DNA of 64,000 bases from PFJX01 sp964466195 (lineage in GTDB: Bacteria; Pseudomonadota; Gammaproteobacteria; Burkholderiales; Thiobacillaceae): the NCBI GenBank assembly GCA_964466195.1, contig CAYXMQ010000013.1:29440-93439 (forward strand), read 5' to 3'. Below are positions 1 through 8,634 of the stretch, one piece after another. Made by a program: the position numbers and the translations under genes. The notes beneath the pieces are model-generated. The model worked only from the letters and a program-made list of their open reading frames with translations, did no database searches and was not told the DNA's origin. Position 1 is the first letter of the stretch. Every line of letters begins with the position of its first letter.

Positions 1-1298
1 CTGCCAACGCCGTGATCAGCCACAACGAAGGGCGCTTGGGCAAAGACCTGTGGACCGAAGTCGGCAAGGGTGAACTGATACGCCACTTCCAGGCCGCCGA
101 CGACAACGAGGAAGCCCGTTTTCTGGTGGAAGAAATCCAGGCCAATAAACGCGACCCCGAGCGCGCAGGCGATGCCTATTGTGATCAGGCCGTGCTGTAC
201 CGCTCCAATGCGCAGTCGCGCAGCATCGAACATGCGCTGTTTACCGCCGGTATTCCGTACCGTGTCTATGGCGGCCTGCGCTTTTTCGAACGCGCCGAAA
301 TCAAGCACGCGCTGGCCTACCTGCGCCTGGCCGCATTTCCCGACGACGACAACGCCTTTCTGCGTGTGGTCAATTTTCCGCCGCGCGGCATCGGCGCGCG
401 CGGCCTCGAAGCGGTCGATGCCGAGGCGCGCGCCGCCGGCAGCAGCCTGTGGGCGGCGGCCTGCAAGGCGGGCAAGAAGTTCGCCGGCTTCGTCAGCCTG
501 ATCGAAGGCCTGCAGAACGGCATCGTCGGCCTGCCGCTGATGGAACAGGTCGAACACGTCGTCGCCCGTTCCGGCCTGCTGGAGTTCTACCAGAACGAGA
601 AAGACGGCGAAGACCGAGTCGAAAACCTTGGCGAACTCGCCAATGCCGCCGCCGGCTTCGCCGCCGAATATGCAACGGAGGGCGATGACACCTCGCTGGC
701 CGCCTTCCTCGGCCATGCTGCGCTGGAGGCCGGCGAACATGCCGCTGCCCAGGGCGAGGACGCGGTGCAGCTGATGAGTGTGCATTCCGCCAAAGGGCTG
801 GAGTTCCAGACCGTGTTCATCACCGGCCTGGAAGAAGGCCTGTTTCCGCACGAAAACAGCCGCAACGAGCCGGACGGTCTGGAAGAGGAGCGCCGCCTGA
901 TGTACGTCGCCATCACCCGCGCGCGGCGTCAGCTCTACCTGACGCACGCCCAGCAACGCATGTTGCACGGCCAGATCCGTTACAACCTGCCGTCGCAATT
1001 CCTGCAGGAAGTCCCGGAAAACCTGGTGCGCTCGTTTTCGTTCCGCACCAGCAAGCCCGCGCCGGTGCGCGCGGTCAATACGCGCGCCGAGAACTACCAC
1101 CCGCGGCCGGTGCCGCGCCGGGAAGCCAACCTGCCGTACAAAGTCGGCTCCCGCGTGATCCACCCGAAATACGGCGAAGGCGTCGTCGCCGCCTACCAGG
1201 GCCAAGGTGCGGAATCCGAAATCAAGGTCATCTTCCCGAAAGCCGGCGAAAAATGGTTCATTCTGGAATACGCCCGGCTGACGGCCGTCGGGGCATAG
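1..1298 (+). CDS. uvrD: UvrD/Rep-family DNA helicase, C-terminal part (5' end outside window)
   Basis: Superfamily 1A 3'-5' DNA helicase of the UvrD/Rep/PcrA type, acting in nucleotide-excision and mismatch repair. The reading frame is open from base 3 and has no start in the window, so about 430 C-terminal residues of an expected 720-750 are present; the Walker A half lies upstream. Visible are the segment YRVYGGLRFFERAEIKHAL, motif V in VHSAKGLEFQTVFITGLEEG and motif VI in EEERRLMYVAITRARR with its arginine finger. The end carries the Tudor-like domain typical of UvrD/PcrA (VGSRVIHPKYGEGVV), which binds RNA polymerase in known members. That tail favours UvrD over Rep. The identification is firm; the exact paralogue is less so. 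Confidence 0.93.
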   Translation, partial: ANAVISHNEGRLGKDLWTEVGKGELIRHFQAADDNEEARFLVEEIQANKRDPERAGDAYCDQAVLYRSNAQSRSIEHALFTAGIPYRVYGGLRFFERAEIKHALAYLRLAAFPDDDNAFLRVVNFPPRGIGARGLEAVDAEARAAGSSLWAAACKAGKKFAGFVSLIEGLQNGIVGLPLMEQVEHVVARSGLLEFYQNEKDGEDRVENLGELANAAAGFAAEYATEGDDTSLAAFLGHAALEAGEHAAAQGEDAVQLMSVHSAKGLEFQTVFITGLEEGLFPHENSRNEPDGLEEERRLMYVAITRARRQLYLTHAQQRMLHGQIRYNLPSQFLQEVPENLVRSFSFRTSKPAPVRAVNTRAENYHPRPVPRREANLPYKVGSRVIHPKYGEGVVAAYQGQGAESEIKVIFPKAGEKWFILEYARLTAVGA

Positions 1299-1318
1299 GG
1301 CTCGTCGACGCATAACCT

Positions 1319-1335
1319 GGCCGGCCAGGCCGGCC
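1319..1335. repeat. Perfect GC-rich palindrome after uvrD
   Basis: Two copies of GGCCGGCC flank a single A, giving an 8-1-8 inverted repeat between uvrD and the CBS-domain gene. It lies 21 bases past the uvrD stop. No T run follows, so it is not a standard intrinsic terminator, although it could act as a mRNA 3' stem. A one-base loop would have to open for the hairpin to form. Confidence 0.4.
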
Positions 1336-1359
1336 GTCTCCCCGCATGGAGGTGGCGCC

Positions 1360-2001
1360 ATGTTTTCCCTGCACGGACTTTCTGGACTCGACTTTCGCGG
1401 CACGCTGGAGCAGCTGGCGGCGCTGCCCGGCGTCAGCGCCGCGCGGCATGTGCGCGCGATTGCCCAGGAAGGCGAAGCACCCTCGCCGCTGTTCATCGCC
1501 CGGTTCGAGAAACATCCCGCCGGCAGCCACGAAACCGCCGCCCAGCCTTACCAGGACATGCTGCAACTCGAGCAGGAGCGGGAGCCGTTGCAGCAGGCCC
1601 ATCAGATCATGACGCGCGACGTTCTGGTGCTGGCACCGGAGATATCGGCGTCGCTGGCCTGGCGAACGCTGCTGGCGCAGGCGGTGCGGCAAGCGCCGGT
1701 GCTGGATGCGGCGCGCAACGTGGTCGGCCTGGTGACCGAGCGGGATTTGCTGACCACGTTCAATTTGGAGCGAAAACAGGCGCGCACGCCGCTGACGCAT
1801 CATGTCCGTGATGTGATGATCTCACCGGTGGTGTGCGCCGATCCGGCAACCGACATCCGCCGCATCGCGCGCGCGATGCTCGAACTCGATCTGCCGTGCG
1901 TGCCGGTGGCCAACGAGAGCGGCGCCCTGCTCGGCCTGGTCAGCCGCGGCGATATCCTGCGCGCCGTGATCGCCGACCCGCCGCTCAGCCTCTGGGCCTG
2001 A
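1360..2001 (+). CDS. CBS-domain protein
   Basis: Protein of 213 residues with a tandem CBS pair (Bateman module). The first CBS motif begins near residue 82 (IMTRDVLVLAPEISASLAWR) and the second near 147 (VRDVMISPVVCADPATDIR), each ending in the usual GLV(T/S)RxDLL-like strand. Bateman modules bind adenine nucleotides and sense energy or redox state. The first 80 residues contain no domain I recognise. The start at 1360 is preceded by GGAGGTGGCGCC, an SD-like GGAGG 7 bases upstream, which supports it. The gene converges on trkH with only 13 bases between the stops. The partner or target of the sensor is not evident. Confidence 0.85.
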   Translation: MFSLHGLSGLDFRGTLEQLAALPGVSAARHVRAIAQEGEAPSPLFIARFEKHPAGSHETAAQPYQDMLQLEQEREPLQQAHQIMTRDVLVLAPEISASLAWRTLLAQAVRQAPVLDAARNVVGLVTERDLLTTFNLERKQARTPLTHHVRDVMISPVVCADPATDIRRIARAMLELDLPCVPVANESGALLGLVSRGDILRAVIADPPLSLWA

Positions 2002-2014
2002 ACAGCGCCTGCGC

Positions 2015-3499
2015 TTACTTGCGCCAGAACGCCGGCGTCAGCACGACCAGCAATGTGAACAGCTCCAATCGGCCTAGCAGCATCGCAAAGGTGCACACCC
2101 AGGTCTGGAAATCGGTCAGCACGGCGTAGGTGGTGGAGGGGCCGACCTGGCCGAGCCCGGGGCCGGTGTTGTTGATGCTGGCGACGATGGCGGAAAAGGC
2201 GGTGAGCACGTCGAGGCCGCTGAACGTAAGCAGGAAACTCAGGAAGACGATGGATGCCACGTAGACGAAGAAGAACGCGAGCACGGCGTAGGTGACCTTG
2301 TTGGGCACCACCTGCTCGCCCAGCCGGATGGTGATCTGGGCATGCGGGTGCAGCACCCGTTTCAGTTCGCGGTACAGCTGCTTGTAAAGCAGCACCGCGC
2401 GCAGCATCTTGATGCCGCCGCCGGTGGAGCCGGCGCTGGTGGAAAAACTGCACAAAAACAGCAGCCACAGTCCCATGTAGGTGGGCCAGAGGCCGAAATC
2501 GGCCGTGGCCAGGCCCATGGTGGTGGCCATCGATATCACGCTGAAGGTGGCATCGCGCAGCGCACTCGGGAAATCGGGGTAGATGCCCTGCGCCCACAGC
2601 AGCAAGCCCAGCCCCAGGCAGCTGCCGAGCAGGTAGCCGAAATACCAGCGGATCTCCGGGTCGGTCCGGTAGGGGCTCAGGGTGCGGCCGCGCAGGGCCA
2701 GGAAATGCATGGCGAAATTGAGGCCGGCGATGACGGCGAACACCTCGGTAATGATTTCCAGCGGCAACGACTTGAAATAGCCGAAGCTGGCGTCATGCGA
2801 CGAGAAGCCGCCCAGGCCCATCACCGAGAAGGCATGGACGACCGCATCGGTGAGCGTCATGCCGAATACCCAGTACAGGCCGATGCAGGCCAGCGTGAGC
2901 AGGATGTAAACCTGCCACAAGCCTTTCGCGGTCTCGGCCATGCGCGGCGTCAGCTTGTCGTCCTTCATCGGCCCCGGCGTTTCCGCCTTGAACATCTGGC
3001 GGCCGCCGACGCCGAGCAAGGGCAGCACCGCAACCACCAGCACGATGACGCCCAAGCCGCCCAGCCAGTGCAACTGGCCGCGCCAGATATTGATCGAAGC
3101 CGGCAGCTTGTCCAGGCCGGATAGAACGGTGGCGCCGGTGGTCGTCAGGCCGGACATGGTTTCGAAGTAGGCATCGGTGAAACTCAAACCGGGCAGATAG
3201 AACAGCAGCGGCAGGGCCGCGAACAGCGGCGTCAGCACCCAGGTCAGCACGACCAGCAGGATGCCGTCGCGCGCTTTCAGTTCCCGCTTCCAGCGGCGCC
3301 CGATCAACCACAGCGACACGCCGCAGGCCAGCGTGATCAGCACGGCCTTGTCGTAGGCGCGCTGCGCGGCATCGTCGGTCCATTCGGCAACCGTCAGCGG
3401 AAACAGCATGGACAGCCCGAACACGCCGACGATCATGCCGAGTACATGCAGGATCGGAAAGACGTTGTAGAGCCGGAATGGTCGGATCATCGCAGTCAA
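2015..3499 (-). CDS. trkH: TrkH-type potassium uptake protein, copy 1
   Basis: Inner-membrane K+ channel subunit of the Trk system, 494 residues, gated by the cytoplasmic TrkA ring. The four pore-loop (M1-P-M2) repeats are visible: SGLTTTGATVL, LGGFSSHDASFGYF, SMATTMGLATADFG and INNTGPGLGQVGP. The third pore loop reads MGLATAD, where the neighbouring copy reads LGFSTTD, so one filter position differs. It lies one base after the second trkH and in line with trkA, so all three are likely one transcript. It closely resembles the neighbour throughout (for example LLGVGGRQM, SAGSTGGGIKMLRA), which points to tandem duplication. Alternative: a TrkG-like paralogue with different ion preference. Confidence 0.93.
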   Translation of the reverse strand: MTAMIRPFRLYNVFPILHVLGMIVGVFGLSMLFPLTVAEWTDDAAQRAYDKAVLITLACGVSLWLIGRRWKRELKARDGILLVVLTWVLTPLFAALPLLFYLPGLSFTDAYFETMSGLTTTGATVLSGLDKLPASINIWRGQLHWLGGLGVIVLVVAVLPLLGVGGRQMFKAETPGPMKDDKLTPRMAETAKGLWQVYILLTLACIGLYWVFGMTLTDAVVHAFSVMGLGGFSSHDASFGYFKSLPLEIITEVFAVIAGLNFAMHFLALRGRTLSPYRTDPEIRWYFGYLLGSCLGLGLLLWAQGIYPDFPSALRDATFSVISMATTMGLATADFGLWPTYMGLWLLFLCSFSTSAGSTGGGIKMLRAVLLYKQLYRELKRVLHPHAQITIRLGEQVVPNKVTYAVLAFFFVYVASIVFLSFLLTFSGLDVLTAFSAIVASINNTGPGLGQVGPSTTYAVLTDFQTWVCTFAMLLGRLELFTLLVVLTPAFWRK

Positions 3500-3500
3500 C

Positions 3501-4961
3501 TCAGCGCCGCCAGAAAGCCGGCGTCAATACCACCAGCAGCGTAAACAGTTCCAGTCGCCCCAGCAGCATGGCGAAGGTGCAGACCGAGACCTGGAAACTG
3601 CTGAATACGGCGTAGGTATGCGCCGGGCCGACTTCGCCCAGGCCGGGGCCGGCATTGTTGATGCAGGCGACGATCGCGGAAAACGAGGTGAGCACGTCCA
3701 GGCCGGTGAACGACAGCACGAACGACAGCGAGACGATGGAGGCGACATAGATGAACAGGAAGGCCAGCACCGCATAGATGATCTTGTTGTGCACGACGTT
3801 GTCGCCCAGGCGCAGCGGAATCTGCGCGCTGGGGTGAACCAGCTTCTTGAGTTCGCGGTAGACCTGCTTGTACAGCAGGATCGCGCGCATCATCTTGATG
3901 CCGCCGCCGGTGGAGCCGGCGCTGCAGGAAAAACTGCACAGGAACAGCAGCCAGAGGCCGGCGAAGAACGGCCAGTGGCCGTAGTCGGTGGTGGAGAAGC
4001 CCAGGGTGGTGGCGGCGGAAATGGTGTTGAACACGGCATAACGCAGGGCGCTCGGGAAATCCAGGAAGATATTGCGCTGCCAGAGCAGCAGCGCCAGAAC
4101 CACGCCGCTCGCCAGCACGATGCTGAGAAACCAGCGAATTTCCGGGTCATGCCGGTAATGGCTGAGGCGTCGCCCGCGCAGCACGGCGAAATGGGTGGCG
4201 AAATTGATGCCGGCGATGAGGGCGAACACGCCGACGGCGATTTCCAGCGGCAGCGAATCAAAGTAACCCAAGCTGGCATCGTGCGAAGAAAATCCGCCCA
4301 GGCTTATGATTGAAAAGGCATGCACGACGGCGTCGAAGAACGACATGCCGAGCGCCCAGAGGACGCCGATGCAGAGTGCGGTCAGAATCACATACACCCG
4401 CCAGAGGCCCAGGGTGGTTTCCGCCATGCGCGGGGTCAGTTTCTGGTCTTTCATCGGCGTCGGCGTCTCCGCCTTATACATCTGGCGGCCGCCGACGCCG
4501 AGCAACGGCAATAGCGCGGTGACCAGCACGATCACCCCGAGGCCGCCGATCCAGTGCAATTGCGCGCGCCAGAGATTGATCGAAGCGGGCAGCGTATCGA
4601 GGCCGGTCAGCACCGTGGCGCCGGTGGCGGTGAGGCCGGACATGGCCTCGAAATAGGCGTCGGCCAAGGTCAGGTCGGGCATGTAGATCAACAAGGGCAG
4701 GGCGGCGAAAGCCGGCAGCAGCGTCCAGGTCAACACGACCAGTAGTATGCCGTCGCGCTTCTTCAGGCTTCGCCGCCAGTACAGGCCGGCGAGCCACAGC
4801 AGCAGGCCGCTGCCGATCGTGATCAACGCGGCCATATCGTAGGCGCGTTGGGCGCCGTCGTCGGTCAGTTCCGACAGCAGCAGAGGCGCCAGCATGGACA
4901 GGCCGAACACCAGCACGATCAGGCCCAGCACATGCAGGACGGGAAATAATCGACGCAACAT
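3501..4961 (-). CDS. trkH: TrkH-type potassium uptake protein, copy 2
   Basis: Second TrkH paralogue, 486 residues, with the same architecture: pore loops SGLTATGATVL, LGGFSSHDASLGYF, ISAATTLGFSTTDYG and INNAGPGLGEVGP. These match the canonical TrkH filters more closely than copy 1. Its start codon shares one base with the trkA stop (TGATG), so translation is probably coupled to trkA. This makes it the likelier ancestral partner, with copy 1 added behind it. Function: electrophoretic K+ uptake through the inner membrane under TrkA control. Confidence 0.94.
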   Translation of the reverse strand: MLRRLFPVLHVLGLIVLVFGLSMLAPLLLSELTDDGAQRAYDMAALITIGSGLLLWLAGLYWRRSLKKRDGILLVVLTWTLLPAFAALPLLIYMPDLTLADAYFEAMSGLTATGATVLTGLDTLPASINLWRAQLHWIGGLGVIVLVTALLPLLGVGGRQMYKAETPTPMKDQKLTPRMAETTLGLWRVYVILTALCIGVLWALGMSFFDAVVHAFSIISLGGFSSHDASLGYFDSLPLEIAVGVFALIAGINFATHFAVLRGRRLSHYRHDPEIRWFLSIVLASGVVLALLLWQRNIFLDFPSALRYAVFNTISAATTLGFSTTDYGHWPFFAGLWLLFLCSFSCSAGSTGGGIKMMRAILLYKQVYRELKKLVHPSAQIPLRLGDNVVHNKIIYAVLAFLFIYVASIVSLSFVLSFTGLDVLTSFSAIVACINNAGPGLGEVGPAHTYAVFSSFQVSVCTFAMLLGRLELFTLLVVLTPAFWRR

Positions 4962-6334
4962 CAGAAAAAGCCGAGGCCGACCTGGAACAGTTTTTCCACC
5001 TTCGGGATCATGCGTTTGTTGGGCACGAACAGGATCAGGTGGTCCTCCGCCTCGATCACGTTGTCGTGATGGGCGATGATGACCTGCTCGCCGCGCAGGA
5101 TGGCGCCGATGGAAACGCCTTCCGGCAAATCGACTTCCTCGATCCGCCGCCCGACCAGCTTGGACGCCTTGGCATCGCCGTGCACCACGGCTTCCAGCGC
5201 CTCCGCCGCGCCTCGGCGCAGGGAATGCACCACCGCCATGTGGCCGCGCCGAATGTGCGTCAGCAGCGGGCCGATGGTGGCCTGCGCCGGCGACAGGGCG
5301 ATGTCGATCTCGCCGCCTTGCAACAGGTCGACATAGGTCGAGCGGTTGATCAGCGCGATCACCTTTTTGGCGCCGAGCCGCTTGGCCAGCAACGACGACA
5401 TGATGTTGTCCTCGTCGTCGTTGGTCAGCGCGCAGAACACGTCCATGTCTTCGATGTTCTCTTCCAGCAACAGGTCTTCGTCGGTGGCGTCGCCGGTGAG
5501 CACCAGGGTGCTTTTCAGGATGTTGGCCAGGCGCTGGGTGTTCTTCTTGTTGCGGTCGATGATCTTGACCTCGTAGTCGGCCTCCAGGCTCTTGGCCAGA
5601 CGTTGGCCGATGTTGCCGCCGCCGGCGATCATCACGCGGCGCACGCTCTTGTCGCCGCGGCGCAGTTCCTTCATGACGGCGCGGATGTTCTCGGTGGCGG
5701 CGATGAAGAAGATTTCGTCGCTGTCCTGGATCACGGTACGGCCTTCCGGCACGATGGTGCGGTCGCGCCGGAAGATGGCCGCCACGCGTGCATCGAGCCC
5801 GGGCAGGTGTTTTTGCAGATCGCGCAATTCGTGGCCGACCAGCGGGCCGCCGGCGCGCGCTTTCATCGCCACCAGGCGGGCGCGGCCGCCGCCGAAGTCG
5901 ACGACCTGCAGCGCTTCCGGGTAATCGATCAGTTTGCGCAGGTAGTCGGTGATTTCCTGTTCCGGCGCGATGACATGGTCGACGCCGAAGTTTTCCGGAT
6001 TGAACAGCTCGGGGTACTTCATGTACTCGATGGCGCGGATGCGGGCGATCTTGGTCGGGATGTTGAACAGCGTGCCGGCCAGCTTGCAGGCGACCATGTT
6101 GGTCTCGTCGTTCAGGGTCACCGCGACCAGCATGTCGGCATCGCCGGCGCCCGCCTGTTGCAGGATGGCGGGGTTGGAGGCCTGGCCGCAGATGGTGCGC
6201 AGATCGAAGCGATCCTGCAGCGCGCTCAGTTTTTCCGCGTCGAGATCGACGACGGTGAGATCGTTGCCTTCGCGGACCAGATGTTCGGCCAGATTGGAGC
6301 CGACCTGGCCGGCGCCGAGGATGATGATTTTCAT
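4961..6334 (-). CDS. trkA: Trk system potassium uptake protein TrkA
   Basis: Cytoplasmic NAD(H)/ATP-binding gating subunit of the Trk K+ transporter, 457 residues, the usual length. It contains two tandem RCK units. The first Rossmann fold opens at residue 1 (IIILGAGQVGSNLAEHL) with the acidic strand end VVDLD. The second opens near residue 234 (VMIAGGGNIGQRLAKSLE) and ends in IIDRN. Each is followed by an RCK-C domain. It heads the trkA-trkH-trkH run and overlaps the next gene by one base. Confidence 0.96.
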   Translation of the reverse strand: MKIIILGAGQVGSNLAEHLVREGNDLTVVDLDAEKLSALQDRFDLRTICGQASNPAILQQAGAGDADMLVAVTLNDETNMVACKLAGTLFNIPTKIARIRAIEYMKYPELFNPENFGVDHVIAPEQEITDYLRKLIDYPEALQVVDFGGGRARLVAMKARAGGPLVGHELRDLQKHLPGLDARVAAIFRRDRTIVPEGRTVIQDSDEIFFIAATENIRAVMKELRRGDKSVRRVMIAGGGNIGQRLAKSLEADYEVKIIDRNKKNTQRLANILKSTLVLTGDATDEDLLLEENIEDMDVFCALTNDDEDNIMSSLLAKRLGAKKVIALINRSTYVDLLQGGEIDIALSPAQATIGPLLTHIRRGHMAVVHSLRRGAAEALEAVVHGDAKASKLVGRRIEEVDLPEGVSIGAILRGEQVIIAHHDNVIEAEDHLILFVPNKRMIPKVEKLFQVGLGFF

Positions 6335-6383
6335 GATGAGGCTTGTCCGGGTTGCCGACAGGGGGGCCGGAGCCGTGGCCGTT

Positions 6384-7199
6384 TCAGCGGCTGGCGAATC
6401 CGGCGTCTCCTATACGGGAGCTGACGTGGGTGCGCGATTCTATGCTCTCGAACTGGCCGAGGAATAGCCATGCGCGTTGGCGCTGCGCCGTCTCCTTCGC
6501 CAGCTTGAGAAAACGGCTGGCTGCGTGCAATTGGCCGGCGGCATCCAGGCTGCGCGACTTCATCTGCAACAAGCGCGCTTCCCAATGATGCAGGCCGCAG
6601 CGGGCGTTCAAATCGAGGGCGGCATCCAGCTGCGTGCAGGCATGCAGCGGCGATTGATGAAACGCGCCTTGCGCATAGATGCTGAACGCACGCGCTTCGT
6701 GCGCCGCGCCGAGGCGGCGCAGCGCAAGCAGCGCGGTTTGTGCGCCGGCCTCGTCGCAGGGTTGGCCGAGGCGAGACAGCGCCCAGTATTCGAGCAATTT
6801 CGCGTGCTGGTAGAGGCCGCTCGGCGCGTTTCGCGTTGCGGCCGCCTGCGTCCGCCGACTCCAGGCCAGCGCCGCCTCGGGCATATCGAGAAAACAATGC
6901 AGCAAGCCCAGATAGCCGCTGGCGGTCACGGGCGGCTCCGGCTGAGCTTGCGCCCAGTTGAGGGCGCATTCGGCCTGGGTGTGCGCGCCATCAATATCGC
7001 CCAGCGCCGCCAAAGCCCAGCTCAGTTGCGCCGGAATCAGCAATTCAAGCCGTGCATCGGCGTCGGCTTCCGGCGTGAGGGTGTCGAGGCGGACCGCCGC
7101 CAGCAAGGCGCGCGATTCTTCGAAATGCCCGCGCCAGAATAAGGTACGCGCCAAGGCCCAGTCGGCGCGGGCGGCGGCCGTGCGGCCGCCAGGCCGCAT
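6384..7199 (-). CDS. TPR-like helical-repeat protein; 5' end uncertain (possible frameshift)
   Basis: Helix-rich protein, 271 residues from the first in-frame ATG, with degenerate tetratricopeptide repeats such as LLIPAQLSWALAALGDIDGA and ALLALRRLGAAHEARAFS. It resembles the repeat regions that end MalT-like or cyclase-type ATPases. Homologous-looking coding sequence continues upstream of this ATG (KNWLAAEAGTGSQRAYRLA) to a run of eight T (7274-7281 on this strand). An ATG at 7312, 13 bases after the ntrX stop, opens the adjacent frame (MSAPHPANTTFF) and would join this frame if the run had nine T. The true product may therefore be about 309 residues, or the gene may be frameshifted. It is the last gene after ntrYX. 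Function unknown. Confidence 0.6.
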   Translation of the reverse strand: MRPGGRTAAARADWALARTLFWRGHFEESRALLAAVRLDTLTPEADADARLELLIPAQLSWALAALGDIDGAHTQAECALNWAQAQPEPPVTASGYLGLLHCFLDMPEAALAWSRRTQAAATRNAPSGLYQHAKLLEYWALSRLGQPCDEAGAQTALLALRRLGAAHEARAFSIYAQGAFHQSPLHACTQLDAALDLNARCGLHHWEARLLQMKSRSLDAAGQLHAASRFLKLAKETAQRQRAWLFLGQFESIESRTHVSSRIGDAGFASR

Positions 7200-7324
7200 C
7201 TGTTCGGGCAGTTTGCATGCCAGCCGGTAGGCGCGCTGCGACCCTGTGCCGGCTTCGGCTGCCAGCCAGTTCTTAAAAAAAACGTTGTGTTCGCCGGGTG
7301 TGGCGCGCTCATCCGGGAGCAGGC

Positions 7325-8602
7325 TTATTCCCCCGGCGACTCTTTGTCGCGTCCGGGCGCTTCGATGCCGAGCTGTTTCACCTTGCGGTACAGGTTGGTG
7401 CGATCGAGCCCGGCGCGCTCGGCGGTTTTGCTCATGGCCCAGCCGCACTGGCCGAGCAGGGCTTCGAGATAGGCTTTTTCGAAGGCGTCGCGCGCATCCT
7501 TCAGCGGCAGATGCAACATCAGGTCGATGCCGTGCGGGCTGGCGGCTTCGCTCTTGATGCCCAGCATCGCTTCGACGATGTCGGACTCGATAACGCCCTC
7601 GCCCGATTCCAGCGCCAGGCGTCCGGCCAGCGCTTCGAGTTCCGCCAGGTTGCCGGGCCAATCGTAGGTGGCCAGCGTGGCCAGCGCCGCGTCGGAAAAC
7701 CGGCGCGGCGGAATCAGCAAGCGGACAAAGGCGTCTTCCAGCACCCGCGCGGCCAACGTAGGGATGTCTTCGCGCCGCGATTGCAGTGTCGGCAACTCCA
7801 CGACGGCGTGGATGAGTTGGTCATGCAGTTCATGCGTCAACCGACTCTGCGCCAGCAGCTGCGGCAGCGGCTGCGGGCTGGTGACGACGACGCGCACGGA
7901 AAACTCGCTGCGCCGGGAGATCAGCAGCGCGAGGCCTTTTTGCTGCATGTTGGACAGCGTTGAAAGATCGGGCACGTAGACCAGGCCGCCCTTGGCCTGC
8001 GCGAGCAGATCGGCGGGGCGGTCGGCCAGATCGGCCGGACTGTCGACGCGAACCAGGGCGGCGTCCGGCGGGGTCAGGAAGTGCACGATGATTTCCTCGC
8101 CGGCGCCGGGATGCGTTTGCAGCAGCACCGGCAACCCGGCGCTGATGGCCAGATTCAGGCGTTGCGTGAGCCGCCTTGTCGACTCGCCCTGGCCGAGCAG
8201 GTCGAGATTGCCCGTGGTGGTGGGGCGGGCGCGGCGGCTGTCCATCGCTTTGCGCACCGTGGTCAGCAGATGCTTGTAGGAGACCGGCTTTTCCAGATAG
8301 TCGAAGGCGCCCAGCCGGGTCGCCTCGACAGCGGTATGAACGGTGCCGTGGCCGGACATCATGACCACCGGCATGGTCAGCCGGCCCTGGGTTTTCCATT
8401 CCTTCAACAGCGTGACACCGTCGACATCGGGCATCCAGATATCGAGCAGCACCAGATCGGGAATCTTGGCATCCAGCGCGGCGCGGGCGGCTGCGCCGTT
8501 TTCCGCCATACGCACCTCATAACCTTCCTCTTCGAGAATTTCCCGCATCAGTTCGCGTATGCCGGGCTCATCATCGACTACCAGAATTTCAGACATATCC
8601 AA
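7325..8602 (-). CDS. ntrX: NtrX-like response regulator with degenerate AAA+ domain
   Basis: Response regulator of 425 residues, partner of the NtrY kinase encoded 32 bases upstream. The receiver domain (1-125) keeps the phosphorylatable Asp in LVLLDIWMPDVDG and the Lys in YLEKPVS. A Fis-type helix-turn-helix closes the protein (QCGWAMSKTAERAGLDRTNL). The middle is an eroded sigma-54 AAA+ domain: Walker A is reduced to THPGAGEE, Walker B reads GGLVYVPDL, and the GAFTGA loop with about 40 surrounding residues is absent, although the later part (TYDWPGNLAELE) remains. It cannot be expected to activate sigma-54 polymerase and more likely acts as a plain DNA-binding regulator. Confidence 0.9.
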   Translation of the reverse strand: MDMSEILVVDDEPGIRELMREILEEEGYEVRMAENGAAARAALDAKIPDLVLLDIWMPDVDGVTLLKEWKTQGRLTMPVVMMSGHGTVHTAVEATRLGAFDYLEKPVSYKHLLTTVRKAMDSRRARPTTTGNLDLLGQGESTRRLTQRLNLAISAGLPVLLQTHPGAGEEIIVHFLTPPDAALVRVDSPADLADRPADLLAQAKGGLVYVPDLSTLSNMQQKGLALLISRRSEFSVRVVVTSPQPLPQLLAQSRLTHELHDQLIHAVVELPTLQSRREDIPTLAARVLEDAFVRLLIPPRRFSDAALATLATYDWPGNLAELEALAGRLALESGEGVIESDIVEAMLGIKSEAASPHGIDLMLHLPLKDARDAFEKAYLEALLGQCGWAMSKTAERAGLDRTNLYRKVKQLGIEAPGRDKESPGE

Positions 8603-8634
8603 CCTTTCCGATCAGAAACATGCGGCATGACCAG

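Noticed and set aside
5039..6424. Open frame of 461 codons opposite trkA
   Set aside because: Asp, Gln and Val-rich antisense shadow of a clear TrkA.
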